Source: Areca catechu (taxonomy: Eukaryota; Streptophyta; Magnoliopsida; Arecales; Arecaceae). Taken from it: 64,000 nucleotides of DNA. The notes under the pieces were generated by a model, which was not told the DNA's origin, did no database searches, and saw only the letters and a program-made list of their open reading frames with translations. Shown in pieces: positions 1 to 10,800 of the stretch. The stretch lies in assembly GCA_021397845.1 (NCBI GenBank), contig CM038047.1:40217210-40281209 (forward strand), given 5' to 3'. Numbering within the stretch: position 1 is the stretch's first letter; every line of letters starts with the position of its first letter. A program made the translations under genes and the position numbers.

Positions 1-620
1 ATGATGATCCTGAAGAGCGAACTACAGAAAAGTGCTTTTCTCTTCTCCTTGGAGAAGACTTGCTCATAAAACTTTGTGGAGATGCTAACTAGGAGGAGAA
101 TTACACCAATGCTAAGGAGGCATATGATGTCCGTCCAATTCCAACTGACCCCAAGGTGGAACAAAAGCCGGAAAGTCCAAAATAAGCCCCATCTAAGTAG
201 GGCAACCAGAGAAATCGATGGAGGTCTCATAGTCCATCCCATCATTGATCCAGGATCCCACCAAGAAACCAGAGAAATAGGTCTCCACCCACGAGACAGG
301 ATAACTCACCCCCAAGGTGTTTTACTAACTATACATCTTTGAACGCATCTCGGGGATAGATATTGATGGAGGTTATGGAGTAGCTACCACCAGCAAGGAG
401 GCTACATACTCAACCTAATCACTGCAACCCAAATAAGTACTGCCATTACCATCACGACCATGGGCACAACATAAAGGAGTACCTCCAATTACAAGATGAG
501 ATCGAGTGGATCATCCAAGAGGAAAGACTCGATTGGTTCCTCTAAGAAGAGTACCGCTATGATGGAGTAGTGCAAGGCTCTTGAACAGCCTCCTCCCTAG
601 CAGGAGAATAGAGAAGGAAG
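1..620 (+). pseudogene. gag fragment of element A
   Basis: This is the C-terminal part of a Tat-type gag, read in shifting frames. A zinc-knuckle-like segment at about 437-500 reads CHYHHDHGHNIKEY; Tat elements normally carry C-x-F/Y-H-x2-HGH-x-T-x2-C here, so the last cysteine has become tyrosine. Upstream pieces match the linker between the gag core and the knuckle. Stops near 180, 340 and 540 break it. Gag would form the particle shell and bind RNA in the cytoplasm; this copy cannot make it. Confidence 0.75.
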
Positions 621-780
621 TTTGCTTACTGAGAATGTCAATATAATAAGTATGAGCATGGTGCATAAGGTGCGTCAAGAGCTAGCAAAACCTTCCAGAG
701 CTGTAAACAAGTAGAAGATTGAAGAAGTATCACCTTCTCTAAAAAAGATGACTCCAGTGTCCAGTACCCACACGTGGATA

Positions 781-1140
781 TGATAGTTGTAATCCTAAAT
801 ATTGATAATTACAATATACATCGTGTCATAGTTAATAATGGAATTGTAGTTGACATTTTATATTTCCCATCCTTTTCTTTAATGAAAAAACTTTATGTGG
901 ACTACTTGGTGAAGTATGGATCCCTTGTATAGGATTTTCCTGGTGAGCTATGCCCGCAGAGGGGGTAATCACACTGCCTATAAATGTTGGTACCTCCCTC
1001 CAGCGAGTCACCATCCAGATGTACTTCTTGGTGGTCAGAATCTTGGCACCCTATAATATAATCCTTGGATGGCCAGGATATGTGCTCTTGACACTGTAGT
1101 CTCTGTCAAATGCTTATCAGTGAAGTTCTTAACCAGTCGC
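781..1140 (+). pseudogene. aspartic protease remnant of element A
   Basis: Around 825-870 the translation reads VIVNNGIVVDILYF, which lines up with the retroviral-type protease core (VLVDNGSSADILYF style) of this lineage. The catalytic aspartate of the D-x-G signature is asparagine here (GAT to AAT), so the enzyme would be dead even without the frameshifts. Downstream text up to about 1140 fits the rest of the protease and the link to RT. The protein would have cut the gag-pol precursor inside the particle. Confidence 0.65.
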
Positions 1141-1170
1141 AAGGTTGGGCAAATCAAGGGGAACTAGGCT

Positions 1171-2340
1171 GTGGCACAGCAATGTTACAATGCAAGGTTC
1201 CAAGCTCAGGAACAATCTGACTTTTTTCCTATGGGGCTGTATATGAGAGATGAACTGATTGAGGATCATGGTAAGCCACTAGACAATTTGCTAGATGTCA
1301 CTCTTTTAAAGGGAGATCCCAGTCGGATGGTTCAGGTTGGTTATGATCTAGATAAGGTAACAAAAGAATGGCTAACCAGTTTTTTAAAGAAAAATGATGA
1401 TGTATTTGCCTGGTTCGCTGTCGATATGCCAGGGATAGATCTGGACATAATGGTTTACAAGCTAAACATGACCCAACATACTACCCAGTGAAGCAAAAAA
1501 AATGAAGCTTTATCCCGGAGCAACATAAAGCCATTCTTAAGGAAGTTGACAAGTTGGTGAAAGGTGGCTTCATTCAGAAAGTGATGTATCTTGACTGACT
1601 AGCAAATGTAGTGCTTGTAGAGAAAGCGAGCGAGAAATGACAAATATATATAAACTTCATCGATCTAAATAAGACCTGCCTGAAAGATAGCTCTCCCCTT
1701 CCTTAGGTTGATCAATTAGTTGATATGATTTCCTATCATAAACTTCTCACCTTCATGGATACTTTTCCAATTATAATCAAATACAGATGGCACTTGGAGA
1801 TGAGGAGAAGACCATTTTTATTACTAATTATGGGCTCTATTGTTACAGGATAATATCTTTTGGGCTCAAAAATGTATGTGCAACATATCAGCACCAGGTA
1901 AATAAGATCTTCAAAGATCAGATTGATCGGAATATAAAAGTTTACATAGATTATATGCTGGTCAAAAGCTAATCTACCTAAGGCCATATTGCTGACCTTC
2001 AGGAGGCCTTCAACATGTTGTGCCAAAAAAAGACTAAGCTAAGTCTGGCAAAGTATGTGTTTGGAGTGACATCCGATAAGTTCCTTAGCTTTATGGCCTT
2101 CAGCTGGAGTATCGAGGCCAACCTAGAGAAGATTTGGATGGTCTAAGAAATAACCCCACCAAATTTTATCAAAGAAGTACAATGCCTCACTAGGAAAGTG
2201 GCAGCCCTAACTACTTCGTATCCAGATCAACAGAAAGATATTTTTATTCTTTAAAATACTCAAATAGTCGAAGGATTTTCAGTAGACAATAAAGGGTCAA
2301 AAGGCATTCGAGTAGTTAAAAGATGCCTCAGCTTCGCTCA
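1171..2340 (+). pseudogene. reverse transcriptase remnant of element A
   Basis: An open stretch at 1171-1491 (106 codons) holds the pre-RT leader with the Tat hallmark DDVFAWFAVDMPGI. RT proper continues in other frames: a finger/palm part near 1510-1790, then 1787-1972 ending in YIDYMLVKS. The catalytic pair in the normal YVDDM box is changed to D-Y, so the polymerase is inactive. In-frame stops lie at about 1597, 1638 and 1706. The thumb and connection follow to about 2340 with more stops. RT would copy the element RNA to DNA. Confidence 0.85.
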
Positions 2341-3170
2341 CTTGTTGAGCAAGCCCAAGCCTGGCGAAGAACTTTTTCTCTTCCTTGCTATATCCTTTGT
2401 GGTAGTAAATGCCGTGCTTGTTCAAGAGGAAGGGAAGGTCCAGAAGCATGTCTACTATATTAACAAAGTCCTCCATAATACAGAGAGCAGATATACAAGG
2501 ATGGAGAAGTTCATCTTTGTCCTTATAATCTCTACCATAAAGCTCCAACCATATTTTCAAGCCCATAATATCACTTTTCTTATTGATCAATCCATGAAGA
2601 TGATCCTCCATTGACTAGATATCTTCAGGAGGATAGTTGAGTGAGTGCTCGAGTTCTCTGAATTCGATGTAAGGTTCCATTCAAGACCTTCAATCAAAGC
2701 CCAAGTGCTCGTCGATTTCGTCCTTAAATGCACCATACCACAAGAAGACAAGACATAGGTAGAAGGGGCAAGATCCCAAGCTAATCCAGAGGAACAATGA
2801 ACTTTGGATGTGAATGGTTCATCAAATTCTTCTGAATCGGGAGCAGGGTTGATATTGGCTTGCCTTAAAAGAGATATCACTAAATATGCTCTATGTTTCG
2901 ACTTTCTTACTATCAATGATAAAGCAAAGTATGAAGCATTGATTGCCCGGCACAAGATTATGAAAGAAGTGGGAGTCTGGTACCATAGCATTTTCAGTGA
3001 CTCCCAGCTAGTGATGGTGCAAGTTAAAGGCAAGTATAAAGCTCAAGAAGAGAACATGAAGAAGTATCTTGGTAAAGCAAAAGATTTGACTTCACCATTC
3101 CAAGACGATATTCAATAGGTACCTAGAGCAGAAAATATTAAGGTCGATGCATTATCAAAGCTGGCAGCAT
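2341..3170 (+). pseudogene. dual RNase H remnant of element A
   Basis: Two RNase H-like parts follow each other. The first, 2342-2614, contains PVYYISKAL-like text (VYYINKVLH) and the MEKF helix typical of the domain fused to RT. The second, 2804-3118, opens with LDVNGSSNSSESGAG and continues with AKYEALIA and SDSQLVMVQVKGKY, matching the extra RNase H captured by Tat elements. The D-x-S start and the E in YEAL are visible. A stop separates the parts (2614) and another ends the second (3118). RNase H would degrade the RNA strand of the RNA:DNA hybrid. Confidence 0.82.
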
Positions 3171-3375
3171 CCTTGCCATCCAACCTATGGAGGAATACAT
3201 ACTTCAAGGTGCTAAGGAAGTTAGGCCTTGAGAGCCTCAACTTGGCCAGTAGATCAATAAAGAGCCTAGCTAGATTGACCCACTTTTTAGATATCTTAAA
3301 CAAGGTGAATTACCCCCACACTATATTATATATGACAATAAGCTATACAAGCATTCATACTCCCTACCTCTATTG

Positions 3376-3960
3376 AAGTGCTTGCGCATATCTGAAGTAG
3401 ATTATGCATTAAGAGAAGTCCATGAAGGAGTCTATAAAAGCCATGTAAGTGGGAGGTCTTTGGCCTATAAAATACTTTGGTAAAACTATTATTGGCCTAC
3501 CATGCAATAAGATGCAGCTGAGTTTGTACGAAAATATGATCGCTACCAAAGAAATACCATTATTCAATTTCAACTAGCAACGCACTTAATTCTAATTATT
3601 GTGCCATGGCCTTTTGACCAATGGGGGATGGACATTCTTGATCTATTTTCTTAGATAACTGGTCAACGTGAATTCTTGTTAATAGCTATTGATTATTTTA
3701 CCAAGTGGATCGAAGCCAAATCTCTTGCCTATATCATTAAAGCTAGGGTGAGAGATTTATTTGGAAATCCATTATCTATCACTATGATTTTTTTGAGGTG
3801 ATTGTTATAGATAATCACTGGTAATTCAGTGGCATGCGACTTTGCAAGTTTTGCCAGGAATATAGCATTACTCGATGATTTACTTCAATAGGGCATCCCC
3901 AAGCCAATAATGAAGTTGAAGTTACCAACATGACTCATCTACAATGTTTGAAATCCTAGC
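3376..3960 (+). pseudogene. integrase remnant of element A
   Basis: The N-terminal zinc module is recognisable (HEGVYKSHVSGRSLAYKIL, then EFVRKYDRYQRN), but both cysteines of the HHCC finger are tyrosine. The core follows with WPFDQWGMDILDLF and LLIAIDYFTKWIEAK. Stops lie near 3481, 3510 and 3654, and homology is lost after about 3850. It would insert the cDNA into chromosomes; this copy cannot. The 3' end of the element (tandem repeats, LTR) is not clearly recoverable. Confidence 0.82.
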
Positions 3961-4390
3961 TAGACCCTACCTAGGGTATGAAGCTTGCCCAGGACCTTAG
4001 AATAAAGGGTGCAAAGATCTTGCCTAGGGCACGAAGCTTGCCCCTGACATTAGAAGAAAGGGTGCAAAGACCCTGCCTAGGGTACAAAGCTCGTCTAGGT
4101 CTTTAACATAGAAAGTTTGTCAACCTTGCTTGGGGCATGAAGCTCATCCAGTACTTTAAATAAAGGATTCATCAACCTTGTCTAGGGCATGAAGCTTATC
4201 AAGAACTTTGAATATAGGATTTGTCAACCCTGCCTGAGATGCAAAGCTCATCCAAGACTTTGAATAGGGAGTTCATCAACCCTATCCAGGAGGCGAAGCT
4301 CATTTAGGACTTTAGAATAAACAATAAAAAATCTTGCTTAGGGCACGAAGCTCATTCAAGACTTTGATAGAGAGTTGAGGTTAATCGATG
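3950..4390. repeat. degenerate ~58-bp tandem repeats (block 1)
   Basis: About seven units share a frame of the type CCTAGGGCACGAAGCT followed by a pyrimidine-rich link and ACTTT(G)AATA. Units differ by scattered substitutions and small indels. The block starts where element A integrase ends. Tandem arrays between pol and the 3' LTR are known in the Tat lineage, so this is most likely the 3' untranslated part of element A or B. Confidence 0.7.
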
Positions 4391-4506
4391 GCCAAGTGAG
4401 GGTCGTTCCCCCTTACTTCACATGCAAGGCTTTGGAAATGGACCAAGTAGAATGCTTTGACCATCATGTACCATTCCAAAGTGTACCATGCATGGGGAAA
4501 GAGGGT

Positions 4507-4634
4507 TTCCTAACTCGAGCTAAGGCTTTCCTTTGACTTGCAATTAGTAGAATACCAAAGAGGCTGAATTTTCCTAACTCGAGCTAAGGCTTTCCTTTGA
4601 CTTGCAATTAGTAGAATACCAAAGAGGCCGAATT
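4507..4634. repeat. exact 64-bp tandem duplication
   Basis: A segment beginning TTCCTAACTCGAGCTAAGGC occurs at 4507 and again at 4571, with nearly no differences across 64 bp. It is far more similar than the neighbouring repeats, so the duplication is recent or an assembly effect. Confidence 0.88.
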
Positions 4635-4674
4635 ATCTCACTCGGAGGCATATAGCTCATCCATTTTTTGCCTA

Positions 4675-5270
4675 AGACTATGATTGCTTAACCAAGGATT
4701 ATGGACATGGAAGCCCACCTGGGGGTCTAATTGCTTAACCAAGGCTTGAAGGTGATGGATTGTCATGCCTGGAATTGCTTAGCCAAAATTTGAAGATGGC
4801 AGATTGCCATGCCTGGGAGGCTTATCGCTTAACCAGGGTTATGGATGGAGAAGCCCACCTGAAAGACTGATTGCTTAACCAGGACTTAAGGGTGATGACT
4901 TGCTATGCTTGGAAGGTTGATCACTTAACTAGGGATCACAGGGGTCGAAACCCGACTTAGGAGTCTAACTACTCCACCAGGGCTTAGAAGGCCATATTAT
5001 CTTGCCTAGGGTGCATAGCTCATTCAGAACTTAGATAAGGACTATATTGCCCCGCCTAGGATGTATAGCGCACCTAAGACTTAGATAAGGGCCGTATTAC
5101 CCCACCTGGGATGCGTAGCTCATCAGGACTTAGATAAGGATCGTATTGCCCTGCCTAGAGCGCTTAGCTTACCCAAGACTTAAATAAGGGTCGTATTGCC
5201 CTGCCTGGGGTGCATAACTCATCCAAGACTTAGATGAGGGTGTGGTAACCCCACCTGGGATGCGGAGCTT
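4675..5270. repeat. two further ~55-60 bp degenerate tandem arrays
   Basis: From 4675 to about 4980 units share ATTGCTTAACCA(G/A)GG and alternate the words GAAGCCCACCTG and TTGCCATGCCTGG. From 4980 to 5270 units share GCCTAGGRTGYRTAGCTCA and AAGACTTAGATAAGGG with a period of about 60 bp. No coding signal is present. The arrays sit between the converging bodies of elements A and B and probably belong to the 3' ends of one or both. Confidence 0.7.
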
Positions 5271-5489
5271 GCCTAGGATTTTTCAGGTGTGCCTCCATTT
5301 TCTACAAACCAAGAGTTTGATGGCTACTTCGCATAGGAGATATAGAGGCTTCATTATAGTGGAGTCAGTTCGTGAATTGAAAAAAAAATATATTAATAGA
5401 AAGGTTATAGATTATCAGAGTTTCAAGTGCACAGGATGGATATCCCATCCAATTATTCTAGATAATAGATGCTGAAGCATATAGCCTCA
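5271..5489. other. AT-rich spacer, no gene seen
   Basis: A short open stretch (5242-5475) has no recognisable motif and overlaps the repeat array. This may be part of the 3' untranslated region of element B; no LTR ends were found. Confidence 0.4.
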
Positions 5490-5499
5490 TTGATGCGAT

Positions 5500-6759
5500 A
5501 TAGTCATTTCTGATTAGGTGAGAGCTCCCTTGCTCAGTCAGTAGGCTAACTACGACTTTCTTGAGCACCAAGTCTCCTAGGCAGAACTATTTCTCCTTGA
5601 CTTTGAAATTGAAGTAACGAGATACTTATCATCGATGCAACACCATTCGGATCTAAACCTTCTCTTAAACTTCTTCAAGTAAGTCAAGGTTCACTCTAAG
5701 GTCCTCTGAATTTTGATGCTTGTCATTTGCTTGGATCCTATATAAGGGAAAGCCTAGCTCTAGGGGGACGACTACTTCAGTTCTGAAAGTGAGGTTGATT
5801 AGAGTTTCCTTGGTTGGAAGCCGGTATGTCATCCGATAAGCCTAAAGGATACTATACAGCTCATCTACCCAGAGCTCCTTGGCTTTATCAAGCCGACTCT
5901 TCAGACCCTATAGAATAGTTCGATTGGTGACCTCCACTTCTCTATTTGTCTGTGGATACACGATGGTGTACTAGTGGATGATTTGCAGATCCTTATTGAA
6001 GTCATCGAAAGTTGCACTATTAAACAAATAGCCATTATTGGTAATGATCATCCAATATAAGCCGAATTGACAGACAATCGACTTCTAAATAAAATGTGAG
6101 CTTCCTTCTCAGTGATCTGGGCTAGGGGTTATGCTTCCACCTATTTGGTAAAGTAGTTGGTGGCGAAGATGAGAAACTTTTTTTGCCTAAAAGCCAGCAG
6201 GATGGGGTCAAGGATGTTGATCCCCTACTAAATGAGCAGCCATGATGAACTAATTGGAGTACGAGGTGCCAACAATTGATGTTGGATATTGGTATACCGC
6301 TGGTAGTGATCGCAGTATCGCACGAACTTGACAATGTCTATGTGGATGTCAAGCTAGTAATATCCTTATCGAAGGATCTTGTATGCCAGGGCCCATCCTT
6401 CATGGTGGCTCCCATAAATGCCTTCATGGACTTTGTATAGGGCATAGTCAGCCTCCATGGGTCAGAAACAATGAAGAAGTGGCATTGAATATGATCGCCT
6501 GTATAGCTTTTCCTCGATCATCATGTACTAGACCGAGTGGCTCTTGATGCAGCAAGACTTGGCCTGATCTTCAAGTAGTTGTCCATCCTTCAGGTACCAT
6601 ATCAACGGATCCATCCAGCATGGCTTATGGTCCACCTGTATCACTGGCTGGCTCACTTTCGATGCTAGGCTTCTCTAGGTTTTTCATGTATGCTCTTCAT
6701 GGATCTCTAGATACTTCATGATCGCCAGTCTTAAGAAGAGGTCTGCTCGAGAGTTATCC
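5500..6759 (-). pseudogene. integrase and RNase H tail of element B
   Basis: The minus strand reads DNSRADL-type text at 6735-6759 (end of RNase H), then, towards 5500, NYFTKWVEA (near 6150) and finally GDLVLKK (near 5580), the C-terminal motif of gypsy integrases. Frames shift repeatedly and stops are frequent, so no product is possible. The start of this block is separated from its upstream part at 10102 by the Angela-like solo LTR. Confidence 0.75.
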
Positions 6760-9700
6760 TGAAGGAAAACCCAACACGGTGAAGTCGGATCCCTAGGATT
6801 CAAAGAATAGGTTTCAAAAATTACTTAATAAAATCAAGTTTTACTTTGAATTTGCTGTAAAAAAAAGAAGAAGACATGTTTGCTAAAGTTGCTATGTGAG
6901 AGCAGCACCTACTGCTCCCTTACTTTGCATGCATGCAAAATCAATGAGAAAAGGGGGATGTGAGGCACAAGGACTCGCTCCTAAGAGCGGTTTCTCTCCT
7001 TTTTCAGATCTCTTGATCAATTCTTCAAGGAGGAAGGGCGTGGGCTTTAAAAGAGTTTTCGACAAGAGAATAGAATTATGTTCGCTTGTTTAAAACAAAT
7101 CTATTATCAGTGAGCAAACGGAAAAACTATTTTTTGAGAACAAATTTCTCTATGGTTTTAATTTTTGATTTAGATTTGAAACCCAGGCATCGAGGAACCA
7201 GGCCAAATTAAAAAAACCCAGGTACGGAAGAAAACAATGAACCTGATTTCTAGACTTTTTGTTCATGTGAACAGAAATTCTGTTCACTGATTTTGTTTCT
7301 TTTCCCCTTAAATATTTTTTATTTGATTTGAGATCGAATCTCGAAGCCCACCTATTTGCACGTCTCTCATAGTAAGGAAAATAGTGCTTCGCATGCTATG
7401 AAATTTCTCAGTGCAAGTCGAGAAAACTTCTAAGTGCACCCTGAGAACTCTTCTTAGCATTGCAATTTTTTTTTTTGAATTCAAAATTCAAAATTCTAAA
7501 AATGCCCCTAAACAAAATTGATTTTAATTTGGAGTTCAAGTCCTAACCAATTTAAGACTCAAATCCAATCCCCTCAAACATTGGATTACAAATTAATTCA
7601 AGTTTATCCCTGAAAAGTTAATCCTATAGTTAATGCCTAATGCTAGCTGGACATAGCCAGTATTTAATTTCATATAATCTAGAGCTTAATTCTCAATTAA
7701 GTCAGTCTATTTATTCAGTGAAGTCACCTACTTTCAAATTGAACATAGATCAAGTTTTTTTTTTGTTTCTCAACAGTATGCATAACTTTATAGGTTTGAA
7801 CACCAAGCTGGTAGTATAGAAATTAATTCATGTACTAATCAAAGTGGCTATCTAATAATGATACTTGATATCTAGATAGGTCAAATAAATTTAAAGCAAT
7901 ATTCAAGAATCTTGGCATATGGTTACTACATAATTCATCTCTTTGACCCTTAATACTTAGGATGACTTTAGGATAAACTGTGAAACCCTTAATCAGTCTC
8001 CCATGATGTATTTCAACCATAATAAATACTATGATTGATCACAAGGATTATCCTGGCCAAAGTTTTATTGAATCAAAATACATCGAAGCATAATCTCCTA
8101 TAACCTGGAGCAATCAATTCCATCTTGACTTACACAAACTTCGCAAGTACTTAACAGTGCCTAGAAGCCTTTTATCACTATATTAAAAATACGGATAGTC
8201 CAGCACCAAAGCATAGTGAGTTGCTTGTAAGTCATCATGGTGATCTTAAATTAGAGAAATACTTATACCCATATCTTTCTATTGCCCAGCGATGCAATCC
8301 AAGAGGGAGGATGAATTAGATTTTAAAAAACTATTTGCAATAATTTATGATGAACTAAACAAGTATGTACTAATTACAATTAAGTGCTTGTGTTTAGCCA
8401 AAGTATTTATGTGCTTAAAGAAATTATGCAGCAGAAATAATAAAGTAAATGCAAGAGTAAAAGCAATCACACAAACACAATAAGTTTATAGTGGTCCGGT
8501 GCACTCTAAGGCACCTACATCCACTCTCCAAGTTTTTCTTGGAAATTTCACTATAATCAACCAAGATTATAGCCGATTAGTTTTTCGGGCTCACTAATCA
8601 AAATCCAACTTGTTTTCACCAGGCTCATAAGTCAAAACCCTTTAGTTTTCTAGGCTAACAAAAAATCTTGTTGATTTTGTGGGCTGACCAACAGCCTAAT
8701 TGGTTTTACAGGATAACCAACAACCTAGTTAGTTTTATGGGCTCACCAACAACCTTGATGATTTTCCGGGCTAACCAACGATCCAGATGGTTTTCTGGGC
8801 TAACCAACAACCCAACTTATTTTCACGGGATCACAAGTTAAAACCCCTTGTTAGTTTTCATCACATAGGCTCACCAACAACCTAAATACTAGTTTCAACT
8901 AGTAAGCAATACAAGTACAAGCATGATAATGAAAATATAAAAGCTTTCTTATAAAAAGCAGATATTTCATTGAGGTACTTGATTGATGTTGTTGAGCTTA
9001 TCTCCATGTTGTTGTTAAAGCTTCAAATGATGCTTGAAGATGAGGACTTGGAAGATTCTTCTCACTTTTCAATCCTTGGAGGCTCAAGTCTCCACATTTT
9101 GAATTCTTAAAGTATTTTCAATTGGGTCTTCAAAGAATTTTCTCAATCAATCCATTTCTTCATCTTCTCCTTGAGCTTGGTGGTGTTTAAATAGCCCTCC
9201 AAATCTTGATTGACCGTTTATGACCATTGGAGGAGAAAATCTAGTCGTTTGAGCTAAGCTAGAAAAGTTCTGCGCTTCAGAAAAACTAGCCGTTACAGTC
9301 CAAGTATCGACACTTCATCTTCATGAGTCGACACATTAAGTCGACACTTGTTTTAAAAAGTTTTCTGAAGCTTTCTAGAATGCACTAGTGAGTCGACACT
9401 TTATCTAGTGAGTCGATATCTTGAGTCGATACTTCAGTCCATGAGTGATACTTGACCAAACTCCTGAAATCTGTTCGTTCTGTCTTCTGTTTGGTCTCAA
9501 ATCTTGAGTTGACACTTCACTATTTATGAGTCGACACTTAAGTCGGCACTTGAATTTCATGAGTCGGCACTTGGCTGTACCACTGCTAAAACTTCTCTAA
9601 ATTCAAATCTTGAGTACCTGTAACTGATTAACACACTTAACGCATAGTTAGTACTCAAATATACTTAAGTATTTTGTCATAATCAAAACCAGAATCAACA

Positions 9701-10101
9701 CCTTTATAAGCTACTCTTAATAATAGAGCGCTCCAGCTAAGTCACATTCAGTGATCGTGTACTTCTACATTTCACCTGCATACCATATTATTATCTCCAC
9801 ACTCCTTGGTTACGAGAATAACCAACTCATATGGCACACAACAACCTATATTTGATAAATGTTATCATCCTATTAATAACAAATCATTTTATCATAAATA
9901 TAATTTAAGAACTATTAACTAATCCTCATCATCTTTATCGAGAGTTAATAGTTCCAAGAACTTCATAATAATTAAAAAAGTTCTATATGAAAGATACAAA
10001 TTTATGATGAACTGCCAAATAATATTTATTAATTTTTAATTCATATATAATTATAGAGATCATCTATAGCTAGGTAATTGATTTAGGATACATTCCCAAC
10101 A
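6760..10101 (-). mobile_element. Angela-like Ty1/copia solo LTR inserted in element B
   Basis: The right end reads ATACATTCCCAACA on plus, so the LTR begins TGTTGGGAATGTAT on minus, the style of Angela LTRs. The left end is placed at TGAAGGAAAACCC (6760), because element B RNase H text resumes just outside (VHI-like at 10102, NSRADL left of 6760). Flanks TATCC and TCTCT match at only three of five bases, so the left boundary is tentative. Without the nested 1.4-kb insert the length is about 1.9 kb. No internal coding domain is present, which suggests LTR-LTR recombination removed the body. Confidence 0.65.
8280..9700 (-). mobile_element. SIRE-type Ty1/copia solo LTR nested in the Angela-like LTR
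   Basis: The segment matches the SIRE 3' LTR at 56719-58199 along its length: the same TGCCCAG...CCAAGAGG(G)GGRTGAATT start, the block TTTATAGTGGTYCGGTGC near 8490, the run of GGCTCACAAGTCAAAACC-like words, GTCGACACTT palindromes at 9300-9560 and the CAACA end at 9700. The start is TATTG instead of TGTTG. A four-base CTTT flank is visible on both sides but the target duplication is imperfect. No pol is present, so it is a solo LTR. It is the innermost layer of a three-level nest. Confidence 0.8.
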
Positions 10102-10800
10102 TCTCTATCATGAGTATATGCACAATCTCAAAAGAGAGAAAAGAAGGGATTATTTTTTTACTTTCTCTAGATACTTCTCCATGGTGGGAGCCTTGGCTTC
10201 GTACCCCCTACAAACTTGGCCTACAACTAGTTGAGAGTTGCTGAGGGCATTGAGATGTTGTATCCCAAGCTCGTGAGCTAGTCTTAGCCCTGCCATAAGT
10301 GCTTTATACTCAGTTTTATTGTTTGAAGTTTTGAAGTTGAAATGGAGGGCTTGCTCGAAGATGATGCCATCTAGACTGGTGAGGATCATCCCTACTCTAG
10401 AGCCTCCTGTATTGGATTCCTTATCAACGTGCAATGTCCAGACATCACCCACTGGGATGGGGGCTGCTACTTTTGCTTCTACTCCTATCTCTTCAAGGAG
10501 TGTGCACTCCACGAGAAAGTTGGCCAGTGCTTGGGCTTTGATGGAGGGTCATGGATGATAGTGGATATCAAATTCTTTGAGCTCCATTCCCACTCAATGA
10601 TCCTCCCAAAGGTATCTAGCTTTTGAAAGACTTACCTCAGGGGCTGGCCAATCAAGATAGTGATGGAGTGAGCCTGGAAGTAGGGTCGGAGCCACCAGGA
10701 TGAGATCAGTAGAGCATAAGCGATCTTCTTCATCTTTGAGTAGCGGCTCTTCACATCTTTCAGCTACTTGCTGGTATAGTACACCAACTTCTATGTACCT
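10102..10800 (-). pseudogene. dual RNase H remnant of element B
   Basis: The best-preserved piece is open at 10150-10512 on minus (120 codons). It contains VWTLHVDKESNTGGSRVGMIL, NNKTEYKALMAGL and SNSQLVVGQV, the extra RNase H of Tat elements, with the D, E and D catalytic positions visible. The first RNase H lies upstream, near 10800-10560, with VYYTSK and LRPYFQAHSI. Stops and a frameshift separate them. The reading stops at 10102, at the solo LTR. Confidence 0.82.

Larger units (their letters stand above)
1..3960 (+). mobile_element. Element A: decayed Ty3/gypsy (Tat lineage) body
   Basis: Reading the three forward frames in order gives gag, protease, RT, RNase H, a second RNase H and integrase, the order of Ty3/gypsy elements; two RNase H domains are the mark of the Tat lineage (established knowledge). 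Every domain carries frameshifts or stops. No 5' LTR lies inside the window, so the element enters from the left edge. Integrase homology fades near 3960, where tandem repeats begin. It faces element B (minus strand), so the two bodies converge on the repeat block. Amino-acid similarity to B is clear but low, so I treat them as different copies of one lineage. Confidence 0.88.
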
